From positions 1 through 20,419 of IMG/VR virus record IMGVR_UViG_3300038418_000438: a stretch of 20,419 nt of DNA; one strand, written 5' to 3'. This document shows, one piece after another, positions 12,209 through 17,965 of this stretch. Position numbers and translations under genes: made by a program. The stretch comes from a virus. The notes beneath the pieces were generated by a model. That model was not told the DNA's origin. It made no database searches and saw only the letters and a list, made by a program, of their open reading frames with translations. How positions within the stretch are numbered: position 1 is the first letter of the stretch; each line of letters begins with the position of its first letter.

Positions 12209-12384
12209 TTAGGCGGGGCAAGTCACGGCAAGGCTGGGCCCGGTAGGGCCGGGCAGGCAAGGCGAGGCTGGGCTTGCGAGGCAGGCTGGGTATGGCGAGG
12301 TATGGCAGGGCATGGTCGGGCTCGGCAAGGCAGGCCAGGCACGGCAAGGCGCGGCCAGTCAGGGCATGTTGTGGCAGGGCGAGG
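12209..12384 (+). repeat. Degenerate GGCNN pentanucleotide tract
   Basis: About 175 bp in which nearly every 5-bp step begins GGC or GGT (GGCAA, GGCTG, GGCGA, GGTAT and so on), with a few one-base slips. The plus strand is G-rich with very few T or C runs, and a T6 run (12385-12390) ends it. No plus-strand gene fits; minus-strand frames translate to low-complexity Pro/Leu/Ala peptides. It fills the whole 220-bp gap between the conserved gene at 11591 and the second recombinase. The period of 5 is not a multiple of 3, so it is not selected as coding sequence. Confidence 0.85.
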
Positions 12385-12412
12385 TTTTTTAAATTCATGA
12401 CGGGGGGCGCTC

Positions 12413-13030
12413 ATGAAGCAGGACTGTACCAAGAGTAAAGCGGGCACGAATTATTTGAGACAGGCTGAAGAGAAGACGTTTTTTGCTTTCCTCAAGAACC
12501 GGAAGGACCGGCAGGCCGAGAGAGACTTCGTGCTCCTGGAACTGTGCCGGCTCACGGCCCTCCGGAGGGGGGAAGCGCTTGCCCTTAACGTCGGCCACGT
12601 CGCCGGAAAGGAAAAGATCGTGGTCGACGCGGTGGTCGCCGAAAAGGGCGCTATCGGCGAGGTCCTGATCTGTAAGCAGTTGCAGGAGATAATTTCCCGG
12701 TTCATGAGGCTCAAGCGCGCCTGGCGCGAGTCTCTGGAAGACGATGCGCCCCTCTTCGTGAGCAGGAAGGGCCGGCGTCTTTCCCTGCGGGCGTTCAACG
12801 ATATCATGGACAAATGGTGTGCACTCGCGGGCATCCCCCGCTACACGCCCCACGCGCTGAGGCACACGAAGGCAAGGCGGGTCTTGGACGACGTGAAGCA
12901 CCTGAGCCCCGAGGAGCAAAGGAAGGCCCTGCTCTTCGTGAAGAAGCAGCTCCGGCACAAGTCGCTCAGCGCGACCATGGTCTACACGCAGCCGACGAAG
13001 GAAGAAATGGCGAAGGTAGCGGAGATATAG
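12413..13030 (+). CDS. Tyrosine recombinase, catalytic domain only
   Basis: 205 residues from ATG 12413, with a G6 run about 5 bases upstream. All catalytic landmarks are present: R51 (ALRRGE), likely K78 (AEKGA), H147-R150 (HALRH), H182 (LRHKS) and Y191 (MVYTQP). The N-terminal arm-binding and most of the core-binding domain are missing; full XerC/D-like enzymes are about 300 residues, while FimB/FimE-type enzymes are near 200. It is separate from the attP integrase and lies in the early region beside a repeat tract. Possible jobs are resolving replication products, inverting a segment, or acting as a DNA-binding accessory. No inverted site pair was identified with certainty. Confidence 0.8.
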   Translation: MKQDCTKSKAGTNYLRQAEEKTFFAFLKNRKDRQAERDFVLLELCRLTALRRGEALALNVGHVAGKEKIVVDAVVAEKGAIGEVLICKQLQEIISRFMRLKRAWRESLEDDAPLFVSRKGRRLSLRAFNDIMDKWCALAGIPRYTPHALRHTKARRVLDDVKHLSPEEQRKALLFVKKQLRHKSLSATMVYTQPTKEEMAKVAEI

Positions 13031-13032
13031 GG

Positions 13033-13197
13033 ATGCGGCGAGAGACCTGGACCGAAGAGAAGCTGGCGCTCCTGGCGACCTACGTCGATAACGGTTTCTC
13101 CCAGGAGCACATGAAGTTCATGCTCGGGATAAACGACGCCGAGCTCGAGGACGGCCTGAGTCGCCTCGCCGGCAAAAGCAGCAAGCATGGAGCATAG
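13033..13197 (+). CDS. Small helical protein with repeat-derived C-terminus
   Basis: 54 residues; ATG 13033 starts 2 bases after the recombinase stop, with GGAGATATAGGG upstream. The sequence RRETWTEEKLALLATYVDNG then FSQEHMKFMLGINDAELEDG resembles a short helix-turn-helix of the kind that begins WTxE.....L......G.S. The last residues (SSKHGA) and the TAG stop come from AGCATGGAGCATAG of repeat family 2, so the original stop has been overwritten. A DNA-binding role is possible but uncertain. Confidence 0.5.
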   Translation: MRRETWTEEKLALLATYVDNGFSQEHMKFMLGINDAELEDGLSRLAGKSSKHGA

Positions 13198-13247
13198 GGA
13201 TGTTCAAGGTTCAAAGTTCGAAGTTCAAAGTTGGGGAAAAAGAGGAT
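13184..13247. repeat. Left half of a split compound repeat element
   Basis: AGCATGGAGCATAG (family 2) then rightward GTTCAAGGTTCAAAGTTCGAAGTT heptamers and the usual purine joint (GGGGAAAAAGAGG). In other copies the leftward arm follows directly; here a gene-sized segment intervenes and the leftward arm is at 13697-13734. Confidence 0.75.
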
Positions 13248-13249
13248 TT

Positions 13250-13260
13250 ATATACTTAAC
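13250..13260 (+). repeat. 11-bp inverted repeat, left
   Basis: ATATACTTAAC is the perfect reverse complement of GTTAAGTATAT at 13670-13680. The pair brackets the gene at 13275-13682 exactly. Confidence 0.75.
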
Positions 13261-13274
13261 GACCGAGAGGAATA

Positions 13275-13682
13275 ATGGCTGATTGGCAGACAGTTCGCTA
13301 TGACCCGACATACGAAGAGAAACTGGATGAGGAAATCATTCCGCTTTGCGACGCCCTAAACGCTGCTGGTTTCGTTACGACCTCATCCTGTACAATGCAC
13401 GGACAGGGCTGGCCGTATGTATTTTTCGAGCACAGCACCGATGAGCGAATCGAGCGGCTGGCAAGATTCGTCAAAAAGGGCGAAATTGGTGATTATCGAC
13501 CGTATTTCACGATGTGGCAGAAAGAGATTTTGGAGGATGGATATGCCTGGTGCCTCGAAATCCACCTAAACAACGTTTACTGCGACACGGCGCAAGCAGT
13601 CGTATCGAGGGAGCGCAGCCACGCATTGGCCAGCGTAACGGAAGCAGTAGTTGATTGGGGAGCGAGGGAGTTAAGTATATGA
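13275..13682 (+). CDS. Unknown cargo-like protein between inverted repeats
   Basis: 135 residues; ATG 13275 has GAGAGG 4 bases upstream. Features are a charged N-terminus (YDPTYEEKLDEEIIPLCDAL), then FVTTSSCTMHGQGWPYVFFE, then WCLEIHLNNVYCDTAQAVVS. I recognise no family; the SSCxMHG...PYVFFE stretch looks like the core of a small alpha/beta domain. Base composition is visibly less GC-rich than its neighbours. It lies inside what is otherwise a single palindromic repeat element, bounded by perfect 11-bp inverted repeats, and its TGA overlaps the right one. This points to insertion as a unit. A defence, anti-defence or toxin role would be a guess. Confidence 0.7.
   Translation: MADWQTVRYDPTYEEKLDEEIIPLCDALNAAGFVTTSSCTMHGQGWPYVFFEHSTDERIERLARFVKKGEIGDYRPYFTMWQKEILEDGYAWCLEIHLNNVYCDTAQAVVSRERSHALASVTEAVVDWGARELSI
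13670..13680 (-). repeat. 11-bp inverted repeat, right
   Basis: GTTAAGTATAT, perfect inverted partner of 13250-13260; it forms the last codons and first stop base of the enclosed gene. Confidence 0.75.
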
Positions 13683-13696
13683 ATCCCGAAAAAAAA

Positions 13697-13734
13697 GGTT
13701 TTAACCTTGAACGTTGAACATCGAACATTGAACA
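13697..13734. repeat. Right half of the split compound repeat element
   Basis: GGTTTTAACC then leftward CTTGAAC/GTTGAAC/ATCGAAC/ATTGAAC heptamers, complementary to the rightward arm at 13203-13236 once the enclosed gene is removed. Confidence 0.75.
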
Positions 13735-13753
13735 GCTTATGGCGGGGGGAACC

Positions 13754-14080
13754 ATGGATGCAGCATCGCAAAAGAGCGCGAACGGCAAGGGCGAAGGCGG
13801 GGTATCGATCGATGACTTCCTTGTCCTCAAATACAAAGAGCTCTTCCAATGGTTCTGGGACGAACGGGAGAAGACCGGCATGTGGTTCTCCGAGATCAGG
13901 GAGCGGCTCCCCAAGTACTACGAGACGATCGTGGTCGAACTGAAGAAGATGGCCGACGCCTGCGAGCAAGGGACCTTCCAGGGCATCGAGGAGGCGCAGG
14001 AACGCGCAAAGAAACTATTCAGCCGGGCGGTAGACAGGCTCAAGCAGATAGCAGCAGAGAGCACAGAGCAGAGAGCATAG
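13754..14080 (+). CDS. Helical hypothetical protein with repeat-derived tail
   Basis: 108 residues; ATG 13754 is preferred over in-frame ATG 13739 because a G6A2 ribosome binding site lies 4-10 bases upstream of it. The protein is mostly helical and charged, with an aromatic core (FLVLKYKELFQWFWDEREKT) and long helices to the end (YYETIVVELKKMADACEQG, AQERAKKLFSRAVDRLKQIA). The last 10 residues (AAESTEQRA region) and the stop come from AGCAGAGAGCACAGAGCAGAGAGCATAG-type family-2 heptamers, so the natural C-terminus was replaced. Unknown function; it looks like a coiled-coil or DNA-packing accessory, without proof. Confidence 0.6.
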   Translation: MDAASQKSANGKGEGGVSIDDFLVLKYKELFQWFWDEREKTGMWFSEIRERLPKYYETIVVELKKMADACEQGTFQGIEEAQERAKKLFSRAVDRLKQIAAESTEQRA

Positions 14081-14158
14081 AGATGTTCAAAGTTCAGGGT
14101 TCAAGGTTTTAAAAAAGACGGAGGTTTAACATTGAACATTGAACATAGAACCTTGAAC
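14049..14158. repeat. Compound heptamer palindrome
   Basis: Family 2 (AGCAGAGAGCACAGAGCAGA onward) lies inside the end of the previous gene. Family 1 follows: rightward GTTCAAAGTTCAGGGTTCAAG (from 14085), spacer TTTTAAAAAAGACGGAGG, then leftward ATTGAACATTGAAC to 14158. The arms pair over about 20 bp. Confidence 0.85.
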
Positions 14159-14179
14159 AAACGCAAGGAGGAGGGAACG

Positions 14180-14284
14180 ATGCGCGCTGAGATCAAATGC
14201 AACGTAACAAAGGAAGATGCCCGGGCTATCGCCCACGCCCTGGTAAAGGCGAAGAAGGGTGCGAAGGAGACCAAAAAACCGTGA
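14180..14284 (+). CDS. Short basic peptide gene coupled to OB-fold-like gene
   Basis: 34 residues; ATG 14180 has an excellent AAGGAGGAGGG 4-10 bases upstream, and its TGA overlaps the next GTG start (GTGA). Sequence MRAEIKCNVTKEDARAIAHA then LVKAKKGAKETKKP: one helix and a lysine-rich tail. The strong ribosome binding site and coupling suggest it is translated and lifts expression of the next gene. No family recognised. Confidence 0.5.
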   Translation: MRAEIKCNVTKEDARAIAHALVKAKKGAKETKKP

Positions 14285-14892
14285 GCGCAGCCAAGCATTT
14301 CAACAGGGGAAACGTCTGGGGCCGCGTGCTCGAGGCGACCCTTAAAAAGAAGGGTGACAGCCCGTCTTACCTACAGCTCAAGATCGACTGCTCTTCCGAA
14401 AAGTACGGGAAGGTGAAGACCTACGGACGCATATGGGGCGCCGAGCGCATCAAGGCGTTTCAGGCCCTCTATAAGGACCACAAGGGCGACATCTTCCGGT
14501 TCACCGGCTTCCTCTCGCAGTACAGGAAGGAGTCGGACCTCAAATACTACAACAACTTCAATTTCTACGAGTGGACGCTGGCGGAAGGCAAGGAGCCGAG
14601 GGCCGCCTTCATCCTGGTCTGCGACGTGACGCAGAAAGGGACGTTCAGGGGCGAGGGCAGGCTGGTAGTGGACCTGATCCGGAGCGGCGCGGACGCCGAC
14701 ACGCCCGTCGAGGAGAACTTCGAGCTCTGGACCGTCACCGGCGCGGAGATCTCCGACATGGTCCAGGGCGAGACTTACGAGCTGAAAGGCATGATCAGGC
14801 CCAGGGAGGCGGAGGACGAATACGGCGGGTCGGGCGGCGAGATCAAGGCGTATGTCATGGCGATCGCGAAGAGGACGAAAGATGGCGAGTGA
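14281..14892 (+). CDS. Putative OB-fold, ssDNA-binding-like phage protein
   Basis: 203 residues from GTG 14281, overlapping the stop of the short peptide gene; the longer frame from 14197 crosses that gene. The sequence is strand-rich with aromatic and basic residues: NRGNVWGRVLEATLKKKGDS, YLQLKIDCSSEKYGKVKTYG, then FRFTGFLSQYRKESDLKYYN. A second half begins at about residue 110 (RAAFILVCDVTQKGTFRGEG, later YELKGMIRP). This looks like two OB-type barrels. Position in the replication/recombination region fits a single-strand binding role, but no acidic SSB tail is seen and the assignment rests on pattern only. Confidence 0.5.
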   Translation: MSAAKHFNRGNVWGRVLEATLKKKGDSPSYLQLKIDCSSEKYGKVKTYGRIWGAERIKAFQALYKDHKGDIFRFTGFLSQYRKESDLKYYNNFNFYEWTLAEGKEPRAAFILVCDVTQKGTFRGEGRLVVDLIRSGADADTPVEENFELWTVTGAEISDMVQGETYELKGMIRPREAEDEYGGSGGEIKAYVMAIAKRTKDGE

Positions 14893-14896
14893 CAGA

Positions 14897-15103
14897 AGCA
14901 GCATGGAGCAAAGGGCTGTTCAAGGTTCAGGGTTCAAAGTTCAAGGTTCAAGGCTCGGAAAAGAGAGGGTTTTAACATTGAACATTGAACATCGAACTTT
15001 GAACGGCTCTGGATGTTCAAGGTTCAGGGTTCAAGGTTCAACGTTGAAAAAAGAGGGGGGTTTTTAACCTTGAACATTGAACATCGAACATCGAACATTG
15101 AAC
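14897..15103. repeat. Two tandem compound heptamer palindromes
   Basis: The first unit: AGCAGCATGGAGCAAAGG (family 2), rightward GTTCAAG/GTTCAGG/GTTCAAA, joint AAAAGAGAGGG, leftward ATTGAAC/ATCGAAC/TTTGAAC to about 15003. A linker GGCTCTGGAT follows. The second unit has rightward heptamers from 15014, joint AAAAAAGAGGGGGG and leftward heptamers to 15103. Most of the 220-bp gap is filled by them. Confidence 0.85.
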
Positions 15104-15336
15104 AGTTTACGATCGACGAGCTTCTCGATCGGGACGAGGCCCTGCTCAGGCAGTGCCGGTCCTGCCGCTATCTCATATCCATCCAGGAGATTTCATACCT
15201 CCAGGTCCGCGTTGACGATGACGTGGAGTGCAGCAAGGTCGAGCAGGGCGACCGCGCTTTCATCATTTACAAGGGCGATGGCCGCTGCACCCGCCATGCA
15301 CCAAGGCTGGTACTCATTCGGGGGGGGGCAGTGTGA
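15013..15336 (+). CDS. Small Cys-containing protein with repeat-encoded 5' end
   Basis: 107 residues if ATG 15013 is used, but the first 30 or so residues are translated heptamer repeat. An in-frame TTG at 15070 lies 9 bases after a G6 run in the repeat joint and may be the true start (88 residues). The real body is FTIDELLDRDEALLRQCRSC then RYLISIQEISYLQVRVDDDV, DRAFIIYKGDGRCTRHAPRL. A CxxC pair (CRSC) and a later Cys suggest a small metal site. Its TGA overlaps the GTG start of the DNA methyltransferase, which supports translation. Function unknown; it may be a partner of the methyltransferase. Confidence 0.5.
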   Translation: MFKVQGSRFNVEKRGGFLTLNIEHRTSNIEQFTIDELLDRDEALLRQCRSCRYLISIQEISYLQVRVDDDVECSKVEQGDRAFIIYKGDGRCTRHAPRLVLIRGGAV

Positions 15337-16664
15337 GCCTCGAGCTGAGGGATTACCTATTCCTTGAGACCAGTTTCGGCGCCCTCCATAACGGGCATGT
15401 CCTCGACGTGCTTCCGCTTTTTCCTTCCGAGTCTGTTCACTGCATCGTGACAAGCCCTCCCTATTGGGGCCTCCGCGACTACGGCCTCCCGCCTCAGGTA
15501 TGGGGCGGAGATCCAGGGTGCGAGCATGAGTGGGGCCACATAGAACGCGGCAGGCGGAAGGATATTCTTCCCGCAGATATAACGACCCTGTCGTCAAGGA
15601 CAGGGACCGATCAGAGACAGAATGGCGCTGCGAATAACGGCGGGATGTTTTGTCGTCTGTGCGGCGCTCTCAAATGTTCCTATGGTCTGGAGCCAACGCC
15701 GGAGCTCTACGTCGAGCATACAGTCCAGATTTTTCGTGAGGCCCGGCGGGTGCTGAGGAAGGACGGGACGCTTTGGCTGAATATGGGAGATTGCTACGCC
15801 GGGAAGAGAAACGACAGGGATAACCTTGAGGGCTGGAGCAGGGAAAATGCGCGTGGCGGTGGCCACCGAGTCACACAATCACGCCGACGTGACGATGCCC
15901 CGATACCCCGGTCCGATTACAAGGTGGCCGGCCTCAAGCCTAAAGACCTCGTCATGATGCCTGCTCGAGTAGCCATGGGCCTACAATCGGATGGTTGGTT
16001 CTTACGATCTCAAATCCCATGGCTCAAGCGCACGGCTATGCCGGAGAGCTGCAAGGACCGGCCCACAACGGCGGTCGAGTACATCTTCATGTTCTCCCGA
16101 TCGGGCAGTTGCCAGTTCTACGTTCACAGGGAGAAGGGCCTGGCAAACAGGATTTACGCCCGTCCGGATCCCGATTACAGGTGGAAGAACTCTCACGGAG
16201 CCGAGACGGATGCGGAGCCGGACGGATGGCGCGGAAGCGGCCTGTGGCGCCGGATAAACCTCTGGAGAGAATATGACTACTACTATGATTACGAGGCGGT
16301 AAAGCTGCTATCGTCGCCCGGTTCAAAGGCCAGGGCCGCCCGCGCCCGGCGCAACTCCGACTGGTTTTTCGAGAGCTGGCAGGGCCTGTTACTTGACGAG
16401 GACGGGCAACCTTTAGCCTGCACCGTGAACCCAAAAGGACTCGAGGATGCCCATTATGCCTCTTTCCCTCCTAAAATGGTTGAGCCCCTAATCCTCGCCG
16501 GCTGCCCGGAGGGCGGCACGGTCCTTGATCCCTTCATCGGGTCCGTGACCACCGGTCTTGTAGCGGAAAGACTCGGGAGGAAATGGATAGGGATAGAGCT
16601 GAGCCTCCCCTACTGCTCGGATATCGCGGCCAAACGGCTCGCCCAGGGGAGGCTGGTTCTATGA
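15333..16664 (+). CDS. Phage DNA methyltransferase, beta class (N4-cytosine/N6-adenine)
   Basis: 443 residues from GTG 15333, overlapping the previous stop; the earlier in-frame ATG at 15228 lies within that gene. The catalytic motif TSPPYW is at about residues 40-45. A cysteine cluster (CEHEW, CRLCGALKC), EPTPELYVEH, and VLRKDGTLWLNMGDCYAG follow. The SAM-binding motif I, LDPFIGSVTTG, is at about 398-408 near the C-terminus. Catalytic motif before motif I defines the beta order; SPPYW is more common in N4-cytosine enzymes. The third Gly of the usual DPFxGSGTT is Val here. No restriction nuclease gene is adjacent, so it probably protects phage DNA or acts as an orphan modifier. Confidence 0.88.
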   Translation: MSLELRDYLFLETSFGALHNGHVLDVLPLFPSESVHCIVTSPPYWGLRDYGLPPQVWGGDPGCEHEWGHIERGRRKDILPADITTLSSRTGTDQRQNGAANNGGMFCRLCGALKCSYGLEPTPELYVEHTVQIFREARRVLRKDGTLWLNMGDCYAGKRNDRDNLEGWSRENARGGGHRVTQSRRRDDAPIPRSDYKVAGLKPKDLVMMPARVAMGLQSDGWFLRSQIPWLKRTAMPESCKDRPTTAVEYIFMFSRSGSCQFYVHREKGLANRIYARPDPDYRWKNSHGAETDAEPDGWRGSGLWRRINLWREYDYYYDYEAVKLLSSPGSKARAARARRNSDWFFESWQGLLLDEDGQPLACTVNPKGLEDAHYASFPPKMVEPLILAGCPEGGTVLDPFIGSVTTGLVAERLGRKWIGIELSLPYCSDIAAKRLAQGRLVL

Positions 16665-16693
16665 GCACAGGGGGCAGGAGGGCGACGGAATGA
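16661..16693 (+). CDS. Ten-codon coupling mini-ORF
   Basis: ATG 16661 overlaps the methyltransferase stop (ATGA), and its TGA (16691-16693) overlaps the next gene's ATG (16690). The peptide MSTGGRRATE contains AGG AGG, which is also the Shine-Dalgarno of the next gene. It may carry ribosomes from one gene to the next; it may also be chance. Confidence 0.25.
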   Translation: MSTGGRRATE

Positions 16694-17133
16694 GTATTGC
16701 TGCCCGGAATTATAGCCGCGTCGAGGTCATGGCTATGCTTGGGCGGGTTTATGGCTTTGAGATCATCGAGGCGGCCCAGGATAAGAAGCTGAAAAGCGTC
16801 GGGCGCGGAGGGCCTGTTGCTCTATGCAAGGGCCGGCATAAATCGGCCCGAACAGGCTTATTGGAGCAAATAATGCACAAAGAGGGGGGAACAGTGAAGA
16901 ACACATTGGAAGACCTGAACGATCATCTTTTCGCGCAACTTGAAAGATTGTCCGGCGAGGATCTGAAGGGCGACGCCCTGAAGGAAGAAATCGCCCGCGC
17001 GGGCGCGGTGAGCAGCATCGCCCGCGACATCGTTGCGGGGGCGTCGCTGGCCGTCAAGGCGGAGAAGATAAAGATGGACGGCGATATAAAAGACATGCCC
17101 AAGATGATCAGGGCCGCGAGCAATGACGGTTAG
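16690..17133 (+). CDS. Hypothetical phage protein with conserved C-terminal module
   Basis: 147 residues from ATG 16690, with GGAGGG 8 bases upstream. The C-terminal 79 residues begin at an in-frame GTG (16894) with its own GAGGGGGG 4-10 bases upstream. That part (VKNTLEDLNDHLFAQLERLS, then EEIARAGAVSSIARDIVAGA) matches a small phage protein family I know as a separate gene of about 80 residues. Either the frame is a fusion or there are two nested starts. The N-terminal 68 residues (NYSRVEVMAMLGRVYGFEII) are not recognised. The gene overlaps the HNH-type gene start by 11 bp. Function unknown. Confidence 0.6.
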   Translation: MSIAARNYSRVEVMAMLGRVYGFEIIEAAQDKKLKSVGRGGPVALCKGRHKSARTGLLEQIMHKEGGTVKNTLEDLNDHLFAQLERLSGEDLKGDALKEEIARAGAVSSIARDIVAGASLAVKAEKIKMDGDIKDMPKMIRAASNDG

Positions 17134-17965
17134 GCACATGCCAGAAGAGCCGGCGGCGCCGAGGATGCGATGGACGGCGGAGTGGCTTGCCTTCATCGGG
17201 GAGGCCTATAAGACGATGACAGCCGAGGGCGTGGCCGAGGCCTTCCGGTGCCGCTTCGGGCTCAAGGCGACGGCGGGGCAGATAAAGAGCGCCTTCCGCA
17301 ACCATGGCATAAAATGCGGCCGGAAACACGCCGACCGCATCAAGCGGCCCCGGCATTGTGACTATACACCCGCGCAGCGCGACTTCATCGTGGAGGGCTA
17401 CAAGACCATGACGCTCCGCAAGCTGACGGCCGCATTCAACGCGGCTTTCGGCACAAAAAAGCCCGAAAGCGCGCTCAATGCCTTTTGCGGTAATCATCAT
17501 GTCTTTTCCGGCCGGACGGGCCGCTTTCCGAAAGGCCACGTACCGGCGAATAAGGATCATAAAGGCGTCCATTATTCACCCGCAACGGAGTTCAAGAAGG
17601 GCCACGTGGATCCCAATCACGTGCGCCCCCTCGGTGCGGAGCGTTATGACAAAGGGGTCCTCATGGTCAAGATCGCAGAGAAGAACCTCTATACGGACTG
17701 TCCTACGCGTTTCAAGAGAAAAGCAATCGTCGTCTGGGAGCGGGAGAACGGCCCCGTCCCCAAAGGGATGATCGTTCGGCAGATCGACGGCAAGCCGGAA
17801 AACTGCGAGCCGGAAAACCTTGTCCTTATCTCCAAGGCGCTCAACGCCCGCCTGAATCAGCGCTATTTCAAGGAAGAGCCGGCCGAGATCAAGCCTACCG
17901 TCTTTATCCTGGCGAAGCTCATAACAAAAATGGGCGAGCGGAGGAGGAAGGTATCCCATGGATAA
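17123..17965 (+). CDS. HNH-type endonuclease-like protein with duplicated N-terminal DNA-binding module
   Basis: 280 residues from ATG 17123 (ATG 17138 is an alternative). Two similar modules at about residues 16-68 and 81-133 share Y/WT..(7)..Y(K)TMT...LTAAF...FG; they look like helix-turn-helix DNA-binding repeats. FPKGHVPANKDHKG and EFKKGHVDPNHVRP follow, a pattern common in phage HNH proteins. The HNH region is FKRKAIVVWERENGPVPKGM, then IVRQIDGKPENCEPENLVLI. The Asn residues (N227, N232) and Asp222 are kept, but the usual catalytic His pair is R219-Q220. It may be an inactive or variant nuclease, or a DNA-binding protein. The 8-bp overlap with the next gene implies coupling. Confidence 0.75.
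   Translation: MTVRHMPEEPAAPRMRWTAEWLAFIGEAYKTMTAEGVAEAFRCRFGLKATAGQIKSAFRNHGIKCGRKHADRIKRPRHCDYTPAQRDFIVEGYKTMTLRKLTAAFNAAFGTKKPESALNAFCGNHHVFSGRTGRFPKGHVPANKDHKGVHYSPATEFKKGHVDPNHVRPLGAERYDKGVLMVKIAEKNLYTDCPTRFKRKAIVVWERENGPVPKGMIVRQIDGKPENCEPENLVLISKALNARLNQRYFKEEPAEIKPTVFILAKLITKMGERRRKVSHG

Noticed and set aside
12102-12447. Two minus-strand frames rich in Pro, Leu and Ala
   Set aside because: They are the complement of the GGCNN pentamer tract; a 5-bp period does not fit coding selection.
14371-14904. 177-residue minus-strand frame
   Set aside because: Shadow of the OB-fold-like gene, which has coupling and strand-rich protein features on the plus strand.
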